From: Aquipseudomonas alcaligenes
Lineage (GTDB): Bacteria; Pseudomonadota; Gammaproteobacteria; Pseudomonadales; Pseudomonadaceae
Reading direction: 5' to 3'
Assembly: GCF_003205495.1 (NCBI RefSeq)
Contig: NZ_QJRX01000003.1
Span: 124,001-188,000 of the forward strand
Length of the DNA: 64,000 nucleotides
In this document: positions 34,446 to 43,254 of the stretch, piece after piece
Position numbering within the stretch: the stretch's first letter is position 1
Layout: every line of letters starts with the position of its first letter
Translations under genes and position numbers: made by a program
The notes under the pieces: generated by a model
What the model was told of the DNA's origin: nothing
Database searches by the model: none
What the model saw: only the letters and a program-made list of their open reading frames with translations

Positions 34446-35387
34446 ATGACCGAACTCGCCCCGTCCCCCGCCCACTCCGACTCCTTCAGGGAGCAGGAGC
34501 TGTTCCCCATCCGCGAAGTGTCGCGGGTCACCGGCGTCAACCCGGTCACCCTGCGGGCCTGGGAGCGGCGCTACGGCCTGATCCAGCCGACTCGTACCGA
34601 CAGCGGACATCGGCTCTATTCGGCGGCCGACATCGAGGCGGTGCGCAGCATCCTGGCCTGGATCGAGCGCGGTGTGTCGGTGAGCAAGGTCGGCAAGATC
34701 CTGGCGCGCAGCCAGGCCATCCGCACCCCGGCGCCGGTCTATGTCGAGGTCGCCTCCAGCGAGTGGGGCGAATGGCAGGGGCGCATCCGCAGCGCCGTCG
34801 CCGCCTTCGATGCGCCGTTGCTGGAGCGCCTGTATGGCCAGGTGTTCTCCACCTATCCGCTGCTGGTGGTGTTCCAGGAAGTGTTCATGCCGCTGTGGCA
34901 GGAGCTCCTGTTGCGCCGCGACGAGCCCGGCCAGGTCAGCGAATGGCTGTTCCTCGATGCCTTCCTGCGCGCCCGCGCCCTGCAGCGTCTGCAACTGGGC
35001 GGCGGGCAGACGCGGGTGCTGCTGGCGGCGCTGCCCGGCCATTGCCGCGAGCTGGAGCTGCTGGTGGCCGGCCTGCTGCTGGGCAACGAGGACCTCGGCA
35101 TCCAGGTGCTCGGTCCCGGCCAGCCTCTGGAGGAGCTGCCCCTGGTGTGCACCCGCGTGCGCCCGCAGGCCCTGGTGCTGTTCTCCAACCAGCCGCCGGC
35201 CGATGACCTTGGGCAGCAGCTGCGCCGCCTGGCCCTGGCCCTGGATTGCCCGCTGGCGCTGGCCGGCGACGCCGCCGACCTGGCCGAAGACGAGCTCGAC
35301 GGTTCGCCCGTCGCCTGCCTGGGCAACGAGGGTCGCCTAATGCAACACCGCCTGCAGCAGTTCCTCGCCGGCCACCTGGATACCTGA
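34446..35387 (+). CDS. LitR/CarH-type MerR regulator lacking cobalamin ligands (class II LitR)
   Basis: 313 residues from the ATG at 34446. The MerR HTH reads PIREVSRVTGVNPVTLRAWERRYGL, then GHRLYSAADIEAV. The C-terminal half follows the CarH light-sensor layout (a four-helix bundle, then a Rossmann-like domain). The EH pair of the helix bundle is replaced by LD (VSEWLFLDAFLRARAL), and the GExHELG ligand motif reads PGHCRELELL, so the lower axial His is gone. Without B12 it cannot sense light directly. In P. putida such regulators are relieved by a short LOV protein; one is encoded at 21948. Its likely targets carry TGTACA sites on both sides. Confidence 0.85.
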   Translation: MTELAPSPAHSDSFREQELFPIREVSRVTGVNPVTLRAWERRYGLIQPTRTDSGHRLYSAADIEAVRSILAWIERGVSVSKVGKILARSQAIRTPAPVYVEVASSEWGEWQGRIRSAVAAFDAPLLERLYGQVFSTYPLLVVFQEVFMPLWQELLLRRDEPGQVSEWLFLDAFLRARALQRLQLGGGQTRVLLAALPGHCRELELLVAGLLLGNEDLGIQVLGPGQPLEELPLVCTRVRPQALVLFSNQPPADDLGQQLRRLALALDCPLALAGDAADLAEDELDGSPVACLGNEGRLMQHRLQQFLAGHLDT

Positions 35388-35450
35388 TCCCGCCTGACCT
35401 GTGACTCCGCGGCCCGGCCGCGGAGCGTTTCGTCGTGCGCAAAAAAAAGC

Positions 35451-35506
35451 TTGCACTGGGGATGGGTTTGGCTATACAAAAATTGTACACAGATTGTTTT
35501 TGTACA
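35451..35506 (+). promoter_or_regulatory. Promoter of the acyl-CoA dehydrogenase with three TNTACA elements
   Basis: TTGCAC (35451-35456) and TATACA (35473-35478) form a promoter with a 16-base spacer. TGTACA hexamers follow at 35484-35489 and 35501-35506, downstream of the -10, where a repressor would block initiation. The motif is the same as that before folM, and the LitR-type gene ends 64 bases upstream. Confidence 0.6.
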
Positions 35507-35521
35507 TGTAGAGAGCAAGCC

Positions 35522-37300
35522 ATGCCTTCGTACCGTGCCCCCTTGCGTGACATGCAGTTCGTCTTCGATGAAGTTCTCGATGCCTACAGCCACCTGCAGG
35601 CCCTGCCGAGCCAGCGCGAGTTCGGTGCCGACCTCGGCAGCGCCATCCTCGACGAGGCGGCCAAGCTGGCGGAGAACGTGCTGGCCCCGGTCAACGGTCC
35701 CGGTGACAAGCAGGGCTGCCAGTACGACCCGGCGAGCAAGACGGTGAAGACCCCGGATGGTTTCAAGGCCGCCTACAAGCAGTTCGCCGAGGGCGGCTGG
35801 ACTGCGCTGGCCTGTACCCCGGAATTCGGCGGCCAGGGCCTGCCGCATGTGCTGAACATGATGGTTGAGGAGATGGTCTGCTCGTCCAACCTGTCGCTGG
35901 GCATGTATCCGGGCCTGACCCACGGCGCGATCAACGCGCTGACCCAGCACGGCACCCGCGAGCAGCAGGAGCAGTACCTGCCCAGGCTGATCAGCGGCGA
36001 GTGGACCGGCACCATGTGCCTGACCGAGCCGCAGTGCGGCACCGACCTGGGCCTGATCCGCACCCGCGCCGTGCCGCAGGCCGACGGCAGCTACGCCATC
36101 AGCGGTACCAAGATCTGGATCACCGGCGGCGAGCAGGACCTGGTCGATAACATCATCCACCTGGTGCTGGCCAAGCTGCCCGATGCACCGGACAGCGTGA
36201 AGGGCATCTCGCTGTTCCTGGTGCCCAAGTTCCTCGAGGACGGCACGCGCAACCCGGCCTTCTGCGGCGGCCTGGAACACAAGATGGGCATCAAGGGCTC
36301 GGCCACCTGCGTGATGAACTTCGAAGGCGCCAAGGGCTGGCTGATCGGCGAGCCGAACAAGGGCCTCAAGTGCATGTTCACCATGATGAACTCGGCGCGC
36401 CTGATGGTCGGTATGCAGGGTCTGGGGATCGCCGAGAGCGCGTACCAGATCAGCCTGGGCTTCGCCAAGGAACGCCTGCAGAGCCGCTCGCTGTCCGGTC
36501 CCAAGGCCGCCGACAAGCCGGCCGACCCGATCCTGGTGCACCCGGACGTGCGGCGCATGCTGCTGCGGCAGAAAGTGATCATCGAAGGCTGCCGTGCGCT
36601 GGCCTACTTCACCGGCCTGCACCTGGACATTGCCCACGACCACGAGGATGCCGAAGTGCGCCAGCAGGCCGACGATCTGGTGCAGCTGCTGACCCCGGTG
36701 GTCAAGGCCTTCCTCACCGACGAGGGCTTCACCTGCGCCAACGAGGGCCTGCAGGTGTTGGGCGGCTCCGGCTTCACCGAGGACTGGGGCATCGAGCAGC
36801 TGGTGCGCGACTGCCGCATCACCCGCATCTACGAAGGTACCAACGGCATTCAGGCGTTGGACCTGGTCGGGCGCAAGCTGGCCCTGGGTGGCGGGCGTGC
36901 GGTGCGCGGCTTCTTCGCCCAGGTCGAAGGCTGGCTCAAGGCCAACCCCGAGGCGCCGCATGCGGCTGCGGTGGGCAAGGCGCTCAAGCAGCTGCAGCAG
37001 GCCACCCTGTGGATTGCCAGCGAAGGCATGAAGGACCCGGAGCAGGCTGGCGCCGCCTCGGTGCCCTACCTGCGCCTGTTTGCCCTGACCACCCTGGCCT
37101 GGCTGTGGTCGCGCATGGCCCTGGTGGCCCGCCACAAGCTGGAGCAGGGCAGCAGCGAAACCGTCTTCTACGGCGCCAAGCTGAAGTCGGCCGATTTCTA
37201 CATGGCCCGCGTACTGACCGAGACCGACAGCCTGCTGGCCGAAGTGCTGGCGGGCAAGGCGACCCTCATGGCCTTTGCCGAGGAGGAGTTCGCCGCCTGA
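35522..37300 (+). CDS. Acyl-CoA dehydrogenase (long, C-terminally extended FadE-type)
   Basis: 592 residues from the ATG at 35522 behind AGAGAGC. Flavin-site segments are MCLTEPQCGTDLGLIRTRA and ITGGEQD; the catalytic Glu is in RIYEGTNGIQALDLVGRKL. A further 120-residue C-terminal domain marks the ~600-residue acyl-CoA dehydrogenase group used for medium/long-chain acyl-CoA beta-oxidation in Pseudomonas. It stands next to the LitR-type regulator and has TGTACA operators rather than an obvious fatty-acid (PsrA-like) box. Confidence 0.92.
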   Translation: MPSYRAPLRDMQFVFDEVLDAYSHLQALPSQREFGADLGSAILDEAAKLAENVLAPVNGPGDKQGCQYDPASKTVKTPDGFKAAYKQFAEGGWTALACTPEFGGQGLPHVLNMMVEEMVCSSNLSLGMYPGLTHGAINALTQHGTREQQEQYLPRLISGEWTGTMCLTEPQCGTDLGLIRTRAVPQADGSYAISGTKIWITGGEQDLVDNIIHLVLAKLPDAPDSVKGISLFLVPKFLEDGTRNPAFCGGLEHKMGIKGSATCVMNFEGAKGWLIGEPNKGLKCMFTMMNSARLMVGMQGLGIAESAYQISLGFAKERLQSRSLSGPKAADKPADPILVHPDVRRMLLRQKVIIEGCRALAYFTGLHLDIAHDHEDAEVRQQADDLVQLLTPVVKAFLTDEGFTCANEGLQVLGGSGFTEDWGIEQLVRDCRITRIYEGTNGIQALDLVGRKLALGGGRAVRGFFAQVEGWLKANPEAPHAAAVGKALKQLQQATLWIASEGMKDPEQAGAASVPYLRLFALTTLAWLWSRMALVARHKLEQGSSETVFYGAKLKSADFYMARVLTETDSLLAEVLAGKATLMAFAEEEFAA

Positions 37301-37312
37301 CGACTGCGCAAC

Positions 37313-37360
37313 CCGGCAGCCATTCTCCCCCCCCTGTCCCTTTGGGCTGCCGGTTTTTTT
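37313..37360 (+). terminator. Terminator of the acyl-CoA dehydrogenase gene
   Basis: CCGGCAGCC (37313-37321) pairs with GGCTGCCGG (37345-37353), with a 23-base loop and seven T residues. Confidence 0.8.
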
Positions 37361-37398
37361 ATTTCTCGGCACGGTCACCTGCCCGGCCCGCCGATTGC

Positions 37399-37425
37399 GA
37401 CCCGCTTCCCGGCGGGTCTTTTTTT
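37399..37425 (+). terminator. Second plus-strand terminator
   Basis: GACCCGC / GCGGGTC stem (37399-37405 with 37412-37418) followed by seven T residues. It backs up the previous terminator. Confidence 0.7.
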
Positions 37426-37433
37426 GCCCAAGA

Positions 37434-37459
37434 AAAAGCCCGGCGCGGGCCGGGCTTTT
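37434..37459. terminator. Terminator at the end of the fumarase gene
   Basis: AAAAGCCCGGC pairs with GCCGGGCTTTT around a GCGG loop, giving a U-run in either direction. It lies 16 bases from the fumarase stop. Confidence 0.85.
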
Positions 37460-37475
37460 CGCGAGGGCGGGGCGC

Positions 37476-38999
37476 TTACTTGACTTCCACCGCCAGGTTC
37501 TCGGCGATCTTCTTCTGCCAGATCGCCGGGCCGGTGATGTGTACCGACTCGCCCTTGGTGTCGACGGCCACGGTGACCGGCATGTCCTTGACCTCGAACT
37601 CGTAGATCGCCTCCATGCCCAGTTCCGGGAAGGCCAGCACCTTGGACTTCTTGATTGCCTGGGCCACCAGATAGGCGGCGCCGCCGACGGCCATCAGGTA
37701 CACGGCCTTGTTGTCGCGGATCGCGTCGATGGCGATCGGGCCGCGCTCGGACTTGCCGATCATGCCCAGCAGGCCGGTCTGCTCGAGGATCTGCCGGGTG
37801 AACTTGTCCATGCGCGTGGCGGTGGTCGGGCCGGCCGGGCCTACCACTTCGTCACGCACCGGATCGACCGGGCCGACGTAGTAGATGAAGCGACCCTTGA
37901 GGTCGACCGGCAGTGCTTCGCCCTTGTTGAGCATGTCGACCATGCGCTTGTGAGCGGCGTCGCGGCCGGTGAGCATCTTGCCGTTGAGCAGGATGGTCTC
38001 GCCCGGCTTCCAGCTCTGCACCTCTTCCGGGGTGATCTCGTCGAGGTTGACGCGGCGCGCGCTCGGGCCGGCTTCCCAGACGATCTCCGGGTAGGCGGAC
38101 AGGTCCGGCGCTTCCAGTTCGGCCGGGCCGGAGCCGTCGAGCACGAAGTGGGCGTGGCGGGTGGCGGCGCAGTTGGGGATCATGCACACCGGCAGCGAGG
38201 CGGCGTGGGTCGGGTAGTCCATGATCTTGACGTCGAGCACGGTGGTCAGGCCGCCCAGGCCCTGGGCACCGATGCCCAGCTGGTTGACCTTGTCGAACAG
38301 CTCCAGGCGCAGCTCCTCGATGCGGTTCTGCGGGCCGCGGGCCTTCAGCTCATGGATGTCGATGTGCTCCATCAGCACTTCCTTGGCCATCACCGCGGCC
38401 TTCTCGGCGGTACCGCCGATGCCGATGCCGAGCATGCCCGGCGGGCACCAGCCGGCGCCCATGGTCGGCACGGTCTTGAGCACCCAGTCGACGATGGAGT
38501 CGGACGGGTTGAGCATGGCCATCTTCGACTTGTTCTCGGAACCGCCGCCCTTGGCCGCGACATCCACTTCCACCTTGTCGCCGGGGACGATGGAGTAGTG
38601 GATCACTGCCGGGGTGTTGTCCTTGGTGTTCTTGCGGGCACCGGCCGGGTCGGCCAGGATCGAGGCGCGCAGCACGTTCTCCGGCAGGTTGTAGGCGCGG
38701 CGCACGCCCTCGTTGATCATGTCGTCGACGCTCATGGTGGCGCCGTCCCAGCGCACGTCCATGCCGACCTTGATGAACACGGTGACGATGCCGGTGTCCT
38801 GGCAGATCGGGCGGTGGCCGGTGGCACACATGCGCGAGTTGATCAGGATCTGCGCCATGGAGTCCTTGGCGGCCGGCGACTCTTCCTTCAGGTAGGCCTC
38901 GTGCATGGCCTGGATGAAGTCGACGGGGTGGTAATAGGAGATGAACTGCAGGGCGTCGGCGACGCTCTGGATCAGGTCGTCCTGCTTGATCACGGTCAT
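37476..38999 (-). CDS. Class I (iron-sulfur) fumarate hydratase
   Basis: 507 residues, the full fused alpha-beta length of FumA/FumB-type enzymes. Cluster and active-site segments include RPICQDTGIVTVF, GWCPPGMLGIGIGGTAEKA, VCMIPNCAATRHAHFVLDG and GPAGPTTATRMDKFT. It interconverts fumarate and malate in the TCA cycle and is oxygen- and iron-sensitive. Monocistronic, with its own terminator. The order fumarase, diguanylate cyclase, ferredoxin reductase, enoyl-CoA hydratase, pyruvate kinase matches P. aeruginosa (from memory). Confidence 0.95.
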   Translation of the reverse strand: MTVIKQDDLIQSVADALQFISYYHPVDFIQAMHEAYLKEESPAAKDSMAQILINSRMCATGHRPICQDTGIVTVFIKVGMDVRWDGATMSVDDMINEGVRRAYNLPENVLRASILADPAGARKNTKDNTPAVIHYSIVPGDKVEVDVAAKGGGSENKSKMAMLNPSDSIVDWVLKTVPTMGAGWCPPGMLGIGIGGTAEKAAVMAKEVLMEHIDIHELKARGPQNRIEELRLELFDKVNQLGIGAQGLGGLTTVLDVKIMDYPTHAASLPVCMIPNCAATRHAHFVLDGSGPAELEAPDLSAYPEIVWEAGPSARRVNLDEITPEEVQSWKPGETILLNGKMLTGRDAAHKRMVDMLNKGEALPVDLKGRFIYYVGPVDPVRDEVVGPAGPTTATRMDKFTRQILEQTGLLGMIGKSERGPIAIDAIRDNKAVYLMAVGGAAYLVAQAIKKSKVLAFPELGMEAIYEFEVKDMPVTVAVDTKGESVHITGPAIWQKKIAENLAVEVK

Positions 39000-39258
39000 T
39001 GGGGCGCTCCTCTATCAGGGAACATCTATAAGGAAGCGCCGGACCACGACCCGGCGCAACTGCGGAAAAGCTGCGGACGACTCTTCACGTCGTTCCGCGG
39101 TGGCCGGCAGGGCGGCGGGCCACGAAAAGGCGCCGCAGTATAGCGCGGCGGCTTGCACGGGCACAGCCACGCACACTGGCCGATGGTCGAGGTGCGCGCT
39201 ATCAATTTTGTGATCACGGGGGTAGAGTTGGGCAAGGTGCCAGTACGGGACGGAGCCC

Positions 39259-40386
39259 ATGAGCACGAGCGTTCCAGGCGTGACAAAGCGTGGTCTGCAA
39301 AGCCTCTTGCTGAAGCGTTTCGGCATGGCGGTGGCGAGCTATGCCCTGGTGTTGCTGCTGCTGTGGGTCGCCGTGTGGACGGGCATCTTCAGTGGCGGCC
39401 TGCAGGCGGCACTGCTCTGCACCGGCCTGGTCGTGGCCAGCCAGCTGGTCTTCTATGCCCTGCTGCGCAGCGGGCGCAACCTGCGTTTCGTCGACCCCAG
39501 CCTGACCGAGGCACAGATCCTCGTCGGCCTGCTCCTGCACACGGCCCTGCTGGCCCAGCTCGATGGCGCGCGGGGCAGCCTGCTGATGTTCTACCTGATC
39601 ATCCTGATGTTCGGCGCGTTCCAGCTGCGCCCGGCGGTGTTCGTGCGCTGCGCCGCCATCGCCTTCTTCGCCTTCGCCGGGCTCAACCTGTGGGAGGGCT
39701 ACCAGATGCGCCTGGCCGACCCCGCCCAGGCTCTGCTGCAATCCTGCGCGCTGTTCATCGGCCTGACCTGGCTGAGCCTGTTCGCCAGCTATGCCCAGGC
39801 GCTGCGCCAACGCATGCGCCAGCGCCGCTACGCGTTGCAGGCGCACCAGGACACCCTGCGCGGCATGATGCGCCAGCTCGAGGATCTGGTGGCCACCGAC
39901 GAGCTGACCGGCCTGTTCAACCGCCGCCACTTCCTGCGCCTGGCCCTGCGCGAGCTGGACAACCTCGACCATGGTCGCCAGCACGGCCTGGCGCTGATCG
40001 ACCTGGACCACTTCAAGCGCATCAACGACGTGCACGGCCACGCCGCCGGTGACCGCGTGCTGCAGACCTTCGCCGCCGTGGCGCGCGCCTGCCTGCGCGA
40101 TGGCGACGTGCTGGCCCGCTACGGCGGCGAGGAGTTCGTCCTGCTGCTGCCCAACACCGACGCCGACCAGTTCACCAGCTGCTGCGAGCGCCTGCGCGAG
40201 GCCTTCGCCAATGCCCGGCCGGTGGGCGTGCAGGTGAGCAACCTGAGCCTGTCCGCCGGCATGACCCTGCTCAGCGCCGGCGACGAGCTCGATGAGGCCC
40301 TGCAGCGGGCCGACCAGGCGCTGTACCGGGCCAAGCGCGGCGGGCGCAACCGCTGCGACGCGGCCTGGGAGGGTGCCGGTGCCTGA
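39259..40386 (+). CDS. Six-helix membrane diguanylate cyclase (positional equivalent of SadC)
   Basis: 375 residues. About six hydrophobic helices fill residues 20-180, a short linker helix follows, then a GGDEF domain: DELTGLFNRRHFLRLALREL, DLDHFKRINDVHGHAAGD and active site ARYGGEEFVLLLP. An I-site RDGD lies five residues before it, so product inhibition is likely. The gene stands where sadC stands in P. aeruginosa, but it is shorter, so orthology is not proven. Its last 8 bases overlap the ferredoxin-reductase gene. Confidence 0.9.
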   Translation: MSTSVPGVTKRGLQSLLLKRFGMAVASYALVLLLLWVAVWTGIFSGGLQAALLCTGLVVASQLVFYALLRSGRNLRFVDPSLTEAQILVGLLLHTALLAQLDGARGSLLMFYLIILMFGAFQLRPAVFVRCAAIAFFAFAGLNLWEGYQMRLADPAQALLQSCALFIGLTWLSLFASYAQALRQRMRQRRYALQAHQDTLRGMMRQLEDLVATDELTGLFNRRHFLRLALRELDNLDHGRQHGLALIDLDHFKRINDVHGHAAGDRVLQTFAAVARACLRDGDVLARYGGEEFVLLLPNTDADQFTSCCERLREAFANARPVGVQVSNLSLSAGMTLLSAGDELDEALQRADQALYRAKRGGRNRCDAAWEGAGA

Positions 40387-41317
40387 ATTGAAAGCCGCCG
40401 GCCAGGCCTGGTCGGTGACTCCCGGCAGCAACCTGCTCGATGCCCTCAACGGCGCCGGACTGCGTGTGCCCTACAGCTGCCGCTCCGGCAGCTGCCATGC
40501 CTGCCTGGTGCGCTGCGTGCGTGGCGAACCGCTGGACGAGCAGCCGCAGGCGCTGAGCGCGGAGCGCCGCGAGCAGGGCTGGCGCCTGGCCTGCCAGTGC
40601 CGGGTGGCCGGCGACCTCGAAGTGCAGCTGTTCGACCCGGCTCGCGATGGCCTGCCGGCGCGGGTGCAGGCGCTCGACTGGCTGAGCCCGACGGTGCTGC
40701 GCCTGCGCCTGCTGCCGGAGCGGCCGATGCGCTACGCCGCCGGCCAGCACCTGCTGCTGTGGGCCGGAGAGGGGGTGGCGCGGCCCTACTCGCTGGCCAG
40801 CCTGCCGGGCGAGGAGCCCTGGCTGGAGTTCCATCTGGACTGCCGGCGCAGCGGCGCCTTCAGTGACATCGCCCGTCAGCTGCGCCCGGGCGATGCGCTG
40901 CGCCTGGGCGAGCTGCGCGGTGGCGCCCTGCACTATGATCCGGACTGGCGGCAGCGGCCGCTCTGGCTGCTGGCCGCCGGCACCGGCCTGGCGCCGCTGT
41001 GGGGGGTGCTGCGCGAGGCGTTGCGTCAGCATCACCAGGGCCCCATAAGGCTCATTCACCTGGCCCATGACGGCGCCGAGCACTATCTGGCCGAGCCGCT
41101 GCAGGCACTGGCCGCGGCCCATCCGCAGCTGCAAGTGCAGTTGGTGGCGACGTCCGAGCAGGCGGAGGTTTTGGCACAACTGCGGCTTGTTTCGCGGCAG
41201 ACCCTCGCCTTACTCTGCGGCTCCCCCGCCAGCGTGGAAGCCTTCGCCCGCCGCCTGTTCATCCTCGGCGTGCCGCGCAACCAGGTGCTGGCCGATCTTT
41301 TCCTGCCCCACGCCTGA
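40379..41317 (+). CDS. 2Fe-2S ferredoxin-type NAD(P)H oxidoreductase
   Basis: 312 residues from a GTG at 40379 (a second GTG at 40373 is equally in frame). An N-terminal plant-type 2Fe-2S domain has Cys34, Cys39, Cys42 and Cys72 (SCRSGSCHAC, then ACQCR). FAD-binding RPYSLASLPGE and NAD-binding LLAAGTGLAPLWGVLREAL follow. The architecture is that of phenol-hydroxylase or CDP-6-deoxy-glucose-3-dehydrase type reductases, but no oxygenase partner is adjacent. It overlaps the diguanylate cyclase gene and precedes an enoyl-CoA hydratase by 24 bases. Confidence 0.88.
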   Translation: MPELKAAGQAWSVTPGSNLLDALNGAGLRVPYSCRSGSCHACLVRCVRGEPLDEQPQALSAERREQGWRLACQCRVAGDLEVQLFDPARDGLPARVQALDWLSPTVLRLRLLPERPMRYAAGQHLLLWAGEGVARPYSLASLPGEEPWLEFHLDCRRSGAFSDIARQLRPGDALRLGELRGGALHYDPDWRQRPLWLLAAGTGLAPLWGVLREALRQHHQGPIRLIHLAHDGAEHYLAEPLQALAAAHPQLQVQLVATSEQAEVLAQLRLVSRQTLALLCGSPASVEAFARRLFILGVPRNQVLADLFLPHA

Positions 41318-41341
41318 TCGGGGCCTTGCCCCGGAGCTGCC

Positions 41342-42115
41342 ATGAGCGAACACATACTGGTCGAGCGCGAAGACGGCCTGCTGACCCTGCGCCTGAACCG
41401 CGTAGACAAGAAGAACGCCCTCACCCGCGCCATGTACAGCCGCATGGCCGAAGTGCTGGACGCCGCCAATGCCGACCGCACGGTGCGTGTCGTGCTGATC
41501 ACCGGTGGTCCCGAGTGCTTCACCAGCGGCAACGACGTGGCGGACTTCCTGCAGGCGCCGCCCACCGGCATGGACAGCCCGGTGTTCCAGTTCATGCGCG
41601 CGCTGTTCGACTTCGCGAAGCCGGTGGTGGCCGCCGTGGCCGGCCCGGCGGTAGGCATCGGCACCACGTTGCTGCTGCACTGCGACCTTGTTTACGTCAG
41701 TCGCGATGCCAAGCTGCGCACGCCCTTCGTCAACCTTGGCCTGTGCCCGGAGTTCGGCTCCAGCCTGCTGTTGCCGCAACTGCTGGGGCCGGCCAGGGCC
41801 GCCGAGGTGCTGCTGCTGGGCGAGGCCTTCACCGGCGAGCAGGCGGCCGAGTGGGGCATCGCCGGTGCCGCCCTGGAGGATGGCCCGAGCACAATGGCCA
41901 AGGCCCGCGAGATGGCCCGGCGTTTCCTCGACCTGGCGCCTTCGGCGGTGGCCGACAGCAAGCGCCTGATGCGTGCGCCGGGGCGCGAGCAGCTGCGCCA
42001 GGTGATCGAGGAGGAGGGCGCTTTGTTCGGCCAGCGCCTGCGCTCGCCGGAGGCCATCGAGGCACTGAGCGCCTTCATGCAGCGGCGCCAGCCGGACTTT
42101 TCCCGCTTCGCCTGA
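41342..42115 (+). CDS. Enoyl-CoA hydratase/isomerase family protein
   Basis: 257 residues of the crotonase fold. The oxyanion segments are TSGNDVADFL and GPAVGIGTTLLLHCDLVYV; AKLRTPFVNLGLCPEFGSSLLLP follows. Of the two catalytic glutamates of classical hydratases the second position reads PEFGSS, as in enoyl-CoA isomerase-like members, so double-bond isomerisation is as likely as hydration. Apparently co-transcribed with the ferredoxin reductase. Confidence 0.87.
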   Translation: MSEHILVEREDGLLTLRLNRVDKKNALTRAMYSRMAEVLDAANADRTVRVVLITGGPECFTSGNDVADFLQAPPTGMDSPVFQFMRALFDFAKPVVAAVAGPAVGIGTTLLLHCDLVYVSRDAKLRTPFVNLGLCPEFGSSLLLPQLLGPARAAEVLLLGEAFTGEQAAEWGIAGAALEDGPSTMAKAREMARRFLDLAPSAVADSKRLMRAPGREQLRQVIEEEGALFGQRLRSPEAIEALSAFMQRRQPDFSRFA

Positions 42116-42160
42116 GGCCGCCGGGGCCAGTCGTCTGAACTGCCGCCTGTTCCGCGCGCC

Positions 42161-43075
42161 TCAGGGGTGCTCCCAGGGCGCGTCCGCCAGGCGCTGCTGG
42201 AGGAAGTCGCACAGCGCCAGGACCTTGTGCGAGGCGCGGCTGGAGCGCGGGTACAGGGCGTAGATGGCATAGGCCGGCGGCCGTGCCTGCGGCAGCACCT
42301 CGAGCAGCGCGCCCGAACGCAGGTGCGGCTGCACGATGAAGCTCGGCAGCAGCGCCAGGCCCTGGCCGGCCAGGGCCATGGCGCACATCGCCTCGCCGTT
42401 GTTGCTGGCGAAGCGCCCGCGCGGCGTCAGGCTGAGCAGGTCGCCGCTCGAGTCGCGGCTGTCGAACGACCAGAACTGCCCCGAGACCACGTTGCTGTAG
42501 CCGATGCAGTCGTGCTCCAGCAGTTCCTCGATGCGCTGCGGCACGCCGTGCCGGGCGGCGTAGGCGGGGCTGCAGCAGAGCAGGCGTGCGCTGCTGGCCA
42601 GCTTGCGTGCGATCAGTGCGCTGTCGCCGATGTGCGCGACGCGCACGCACAGGTCGTAGCCCTCGCGCTCGAAGTCGCTGATGCGGTCGTCCAGGTGCAG
42701 GGTGATTTTCAGCTGCGGGTGCAGGGCCATGAACTCGGCGAGCAGCGGCGCCAGCCAGAGCGTGCCGAAGCTCATCGGCGCGAGCATGTGCAGGCGCCCG
42801 CGCAGGCCGCTGTCGGTGTAGGTCGCCGCCTCGGCCGCCTGCTGCAGTTCGCGCAGGGCGTCCTTGGCCTGGCGGTAGAAGCCCAGGCCGTTCTCCGTCG
42901 GCCCCACCTTGCGCGTCGAGCGGTGCAGCAGCTTGGCGCCCAGGCGCTGCTCCAGGTCGCTCAGGCGCTTGCTCACCACCGATTTGGACAGGGCCAGATC
43001 CTCCGCGGCGCGGCTCACGCCGCCCAGCTCCACCACGCGCAGAAAGGTCTCGATCTCCTGCAGGTCCAGTTTCAT
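42161..43075 (-). CDS. LysR-family transcriptional regulator
   Basis: 304 residues. HTH: DLQEIETFLRVVELGGVSRAAEDLALSKSVVSKRLSDLE; effector domain from about residue 90 with RLHMLAPMSFGTLWLAPLL. It belongs to the CrgA-like group. Divergent from the YcaC-type hydrolase gene, with a T-N11-A palindrome between, so it probably regulates that gene. Ligand unknown. Confidence 0.9.
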   Translation of the reverse strand: MKLDLQEIETFLRVVELGGVSRAAEDLALSKSVVSKRLSDLEQRLGAKLLHRSTRKVGPTENGLGFYRQAKDALRELQQAAEAATYTDSGLRGRLHMLAPMSFGTLWLAPLLAEFMALHPQLKITLHLDDRISDFEREGYDLCVRVAHIGDSALIARKLASSARLLCCSPAYAARHGVPQRIEELLEHDCIGYSNVVSGQFWSFDSRDSSGDLLSLTPRGRFASNNGEAMCAMALAGQGLALLPSFIVQPHLRSGALLEVLPQARPPAYAIYALYPRSSRASHKVLALCDFLQQRLADAPWEHP

Positions 43076-43141
43076 GGCGTTCGTTCCCGAGTGTGAGATT
43101 GGCCAAGGATAGCGTTGGTATGGCGGCGGATTGTTCTGTTC

Positions 43142-43154
43142 TAGCGAAAAGCTA
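43142..43154. promoter_or_regulatory. Candidate LysR box between the LysR gene and ycaC
   Basis: TAGC-GAAAA-GCTA, a 13-base inverted repeat of the T-N11-A type, in the 179-base divergent gap, about 100 bases upstream of the ycaC-like gene. Confidence 0.5.
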
Positions 43155-43254
43155 TTTGCCCATTTGCCGGGACGTCAGGGCCCCCGCCAGCGGCTAGGCT
43201 GAGAGTTCATCGATTCCGATGCCCACTTCGCCGCAACCCCACGGGAGGTTCACC

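Noticed and set aside
39000..39258. Search for a riboswitch or small RNA in the 259-base gap upstream of the fumarase and diguanylate cyclase genes
   Set aside because: No recognisable conserved RNA motif or terminator pair was seen; it probably holds the two divergent promoters.
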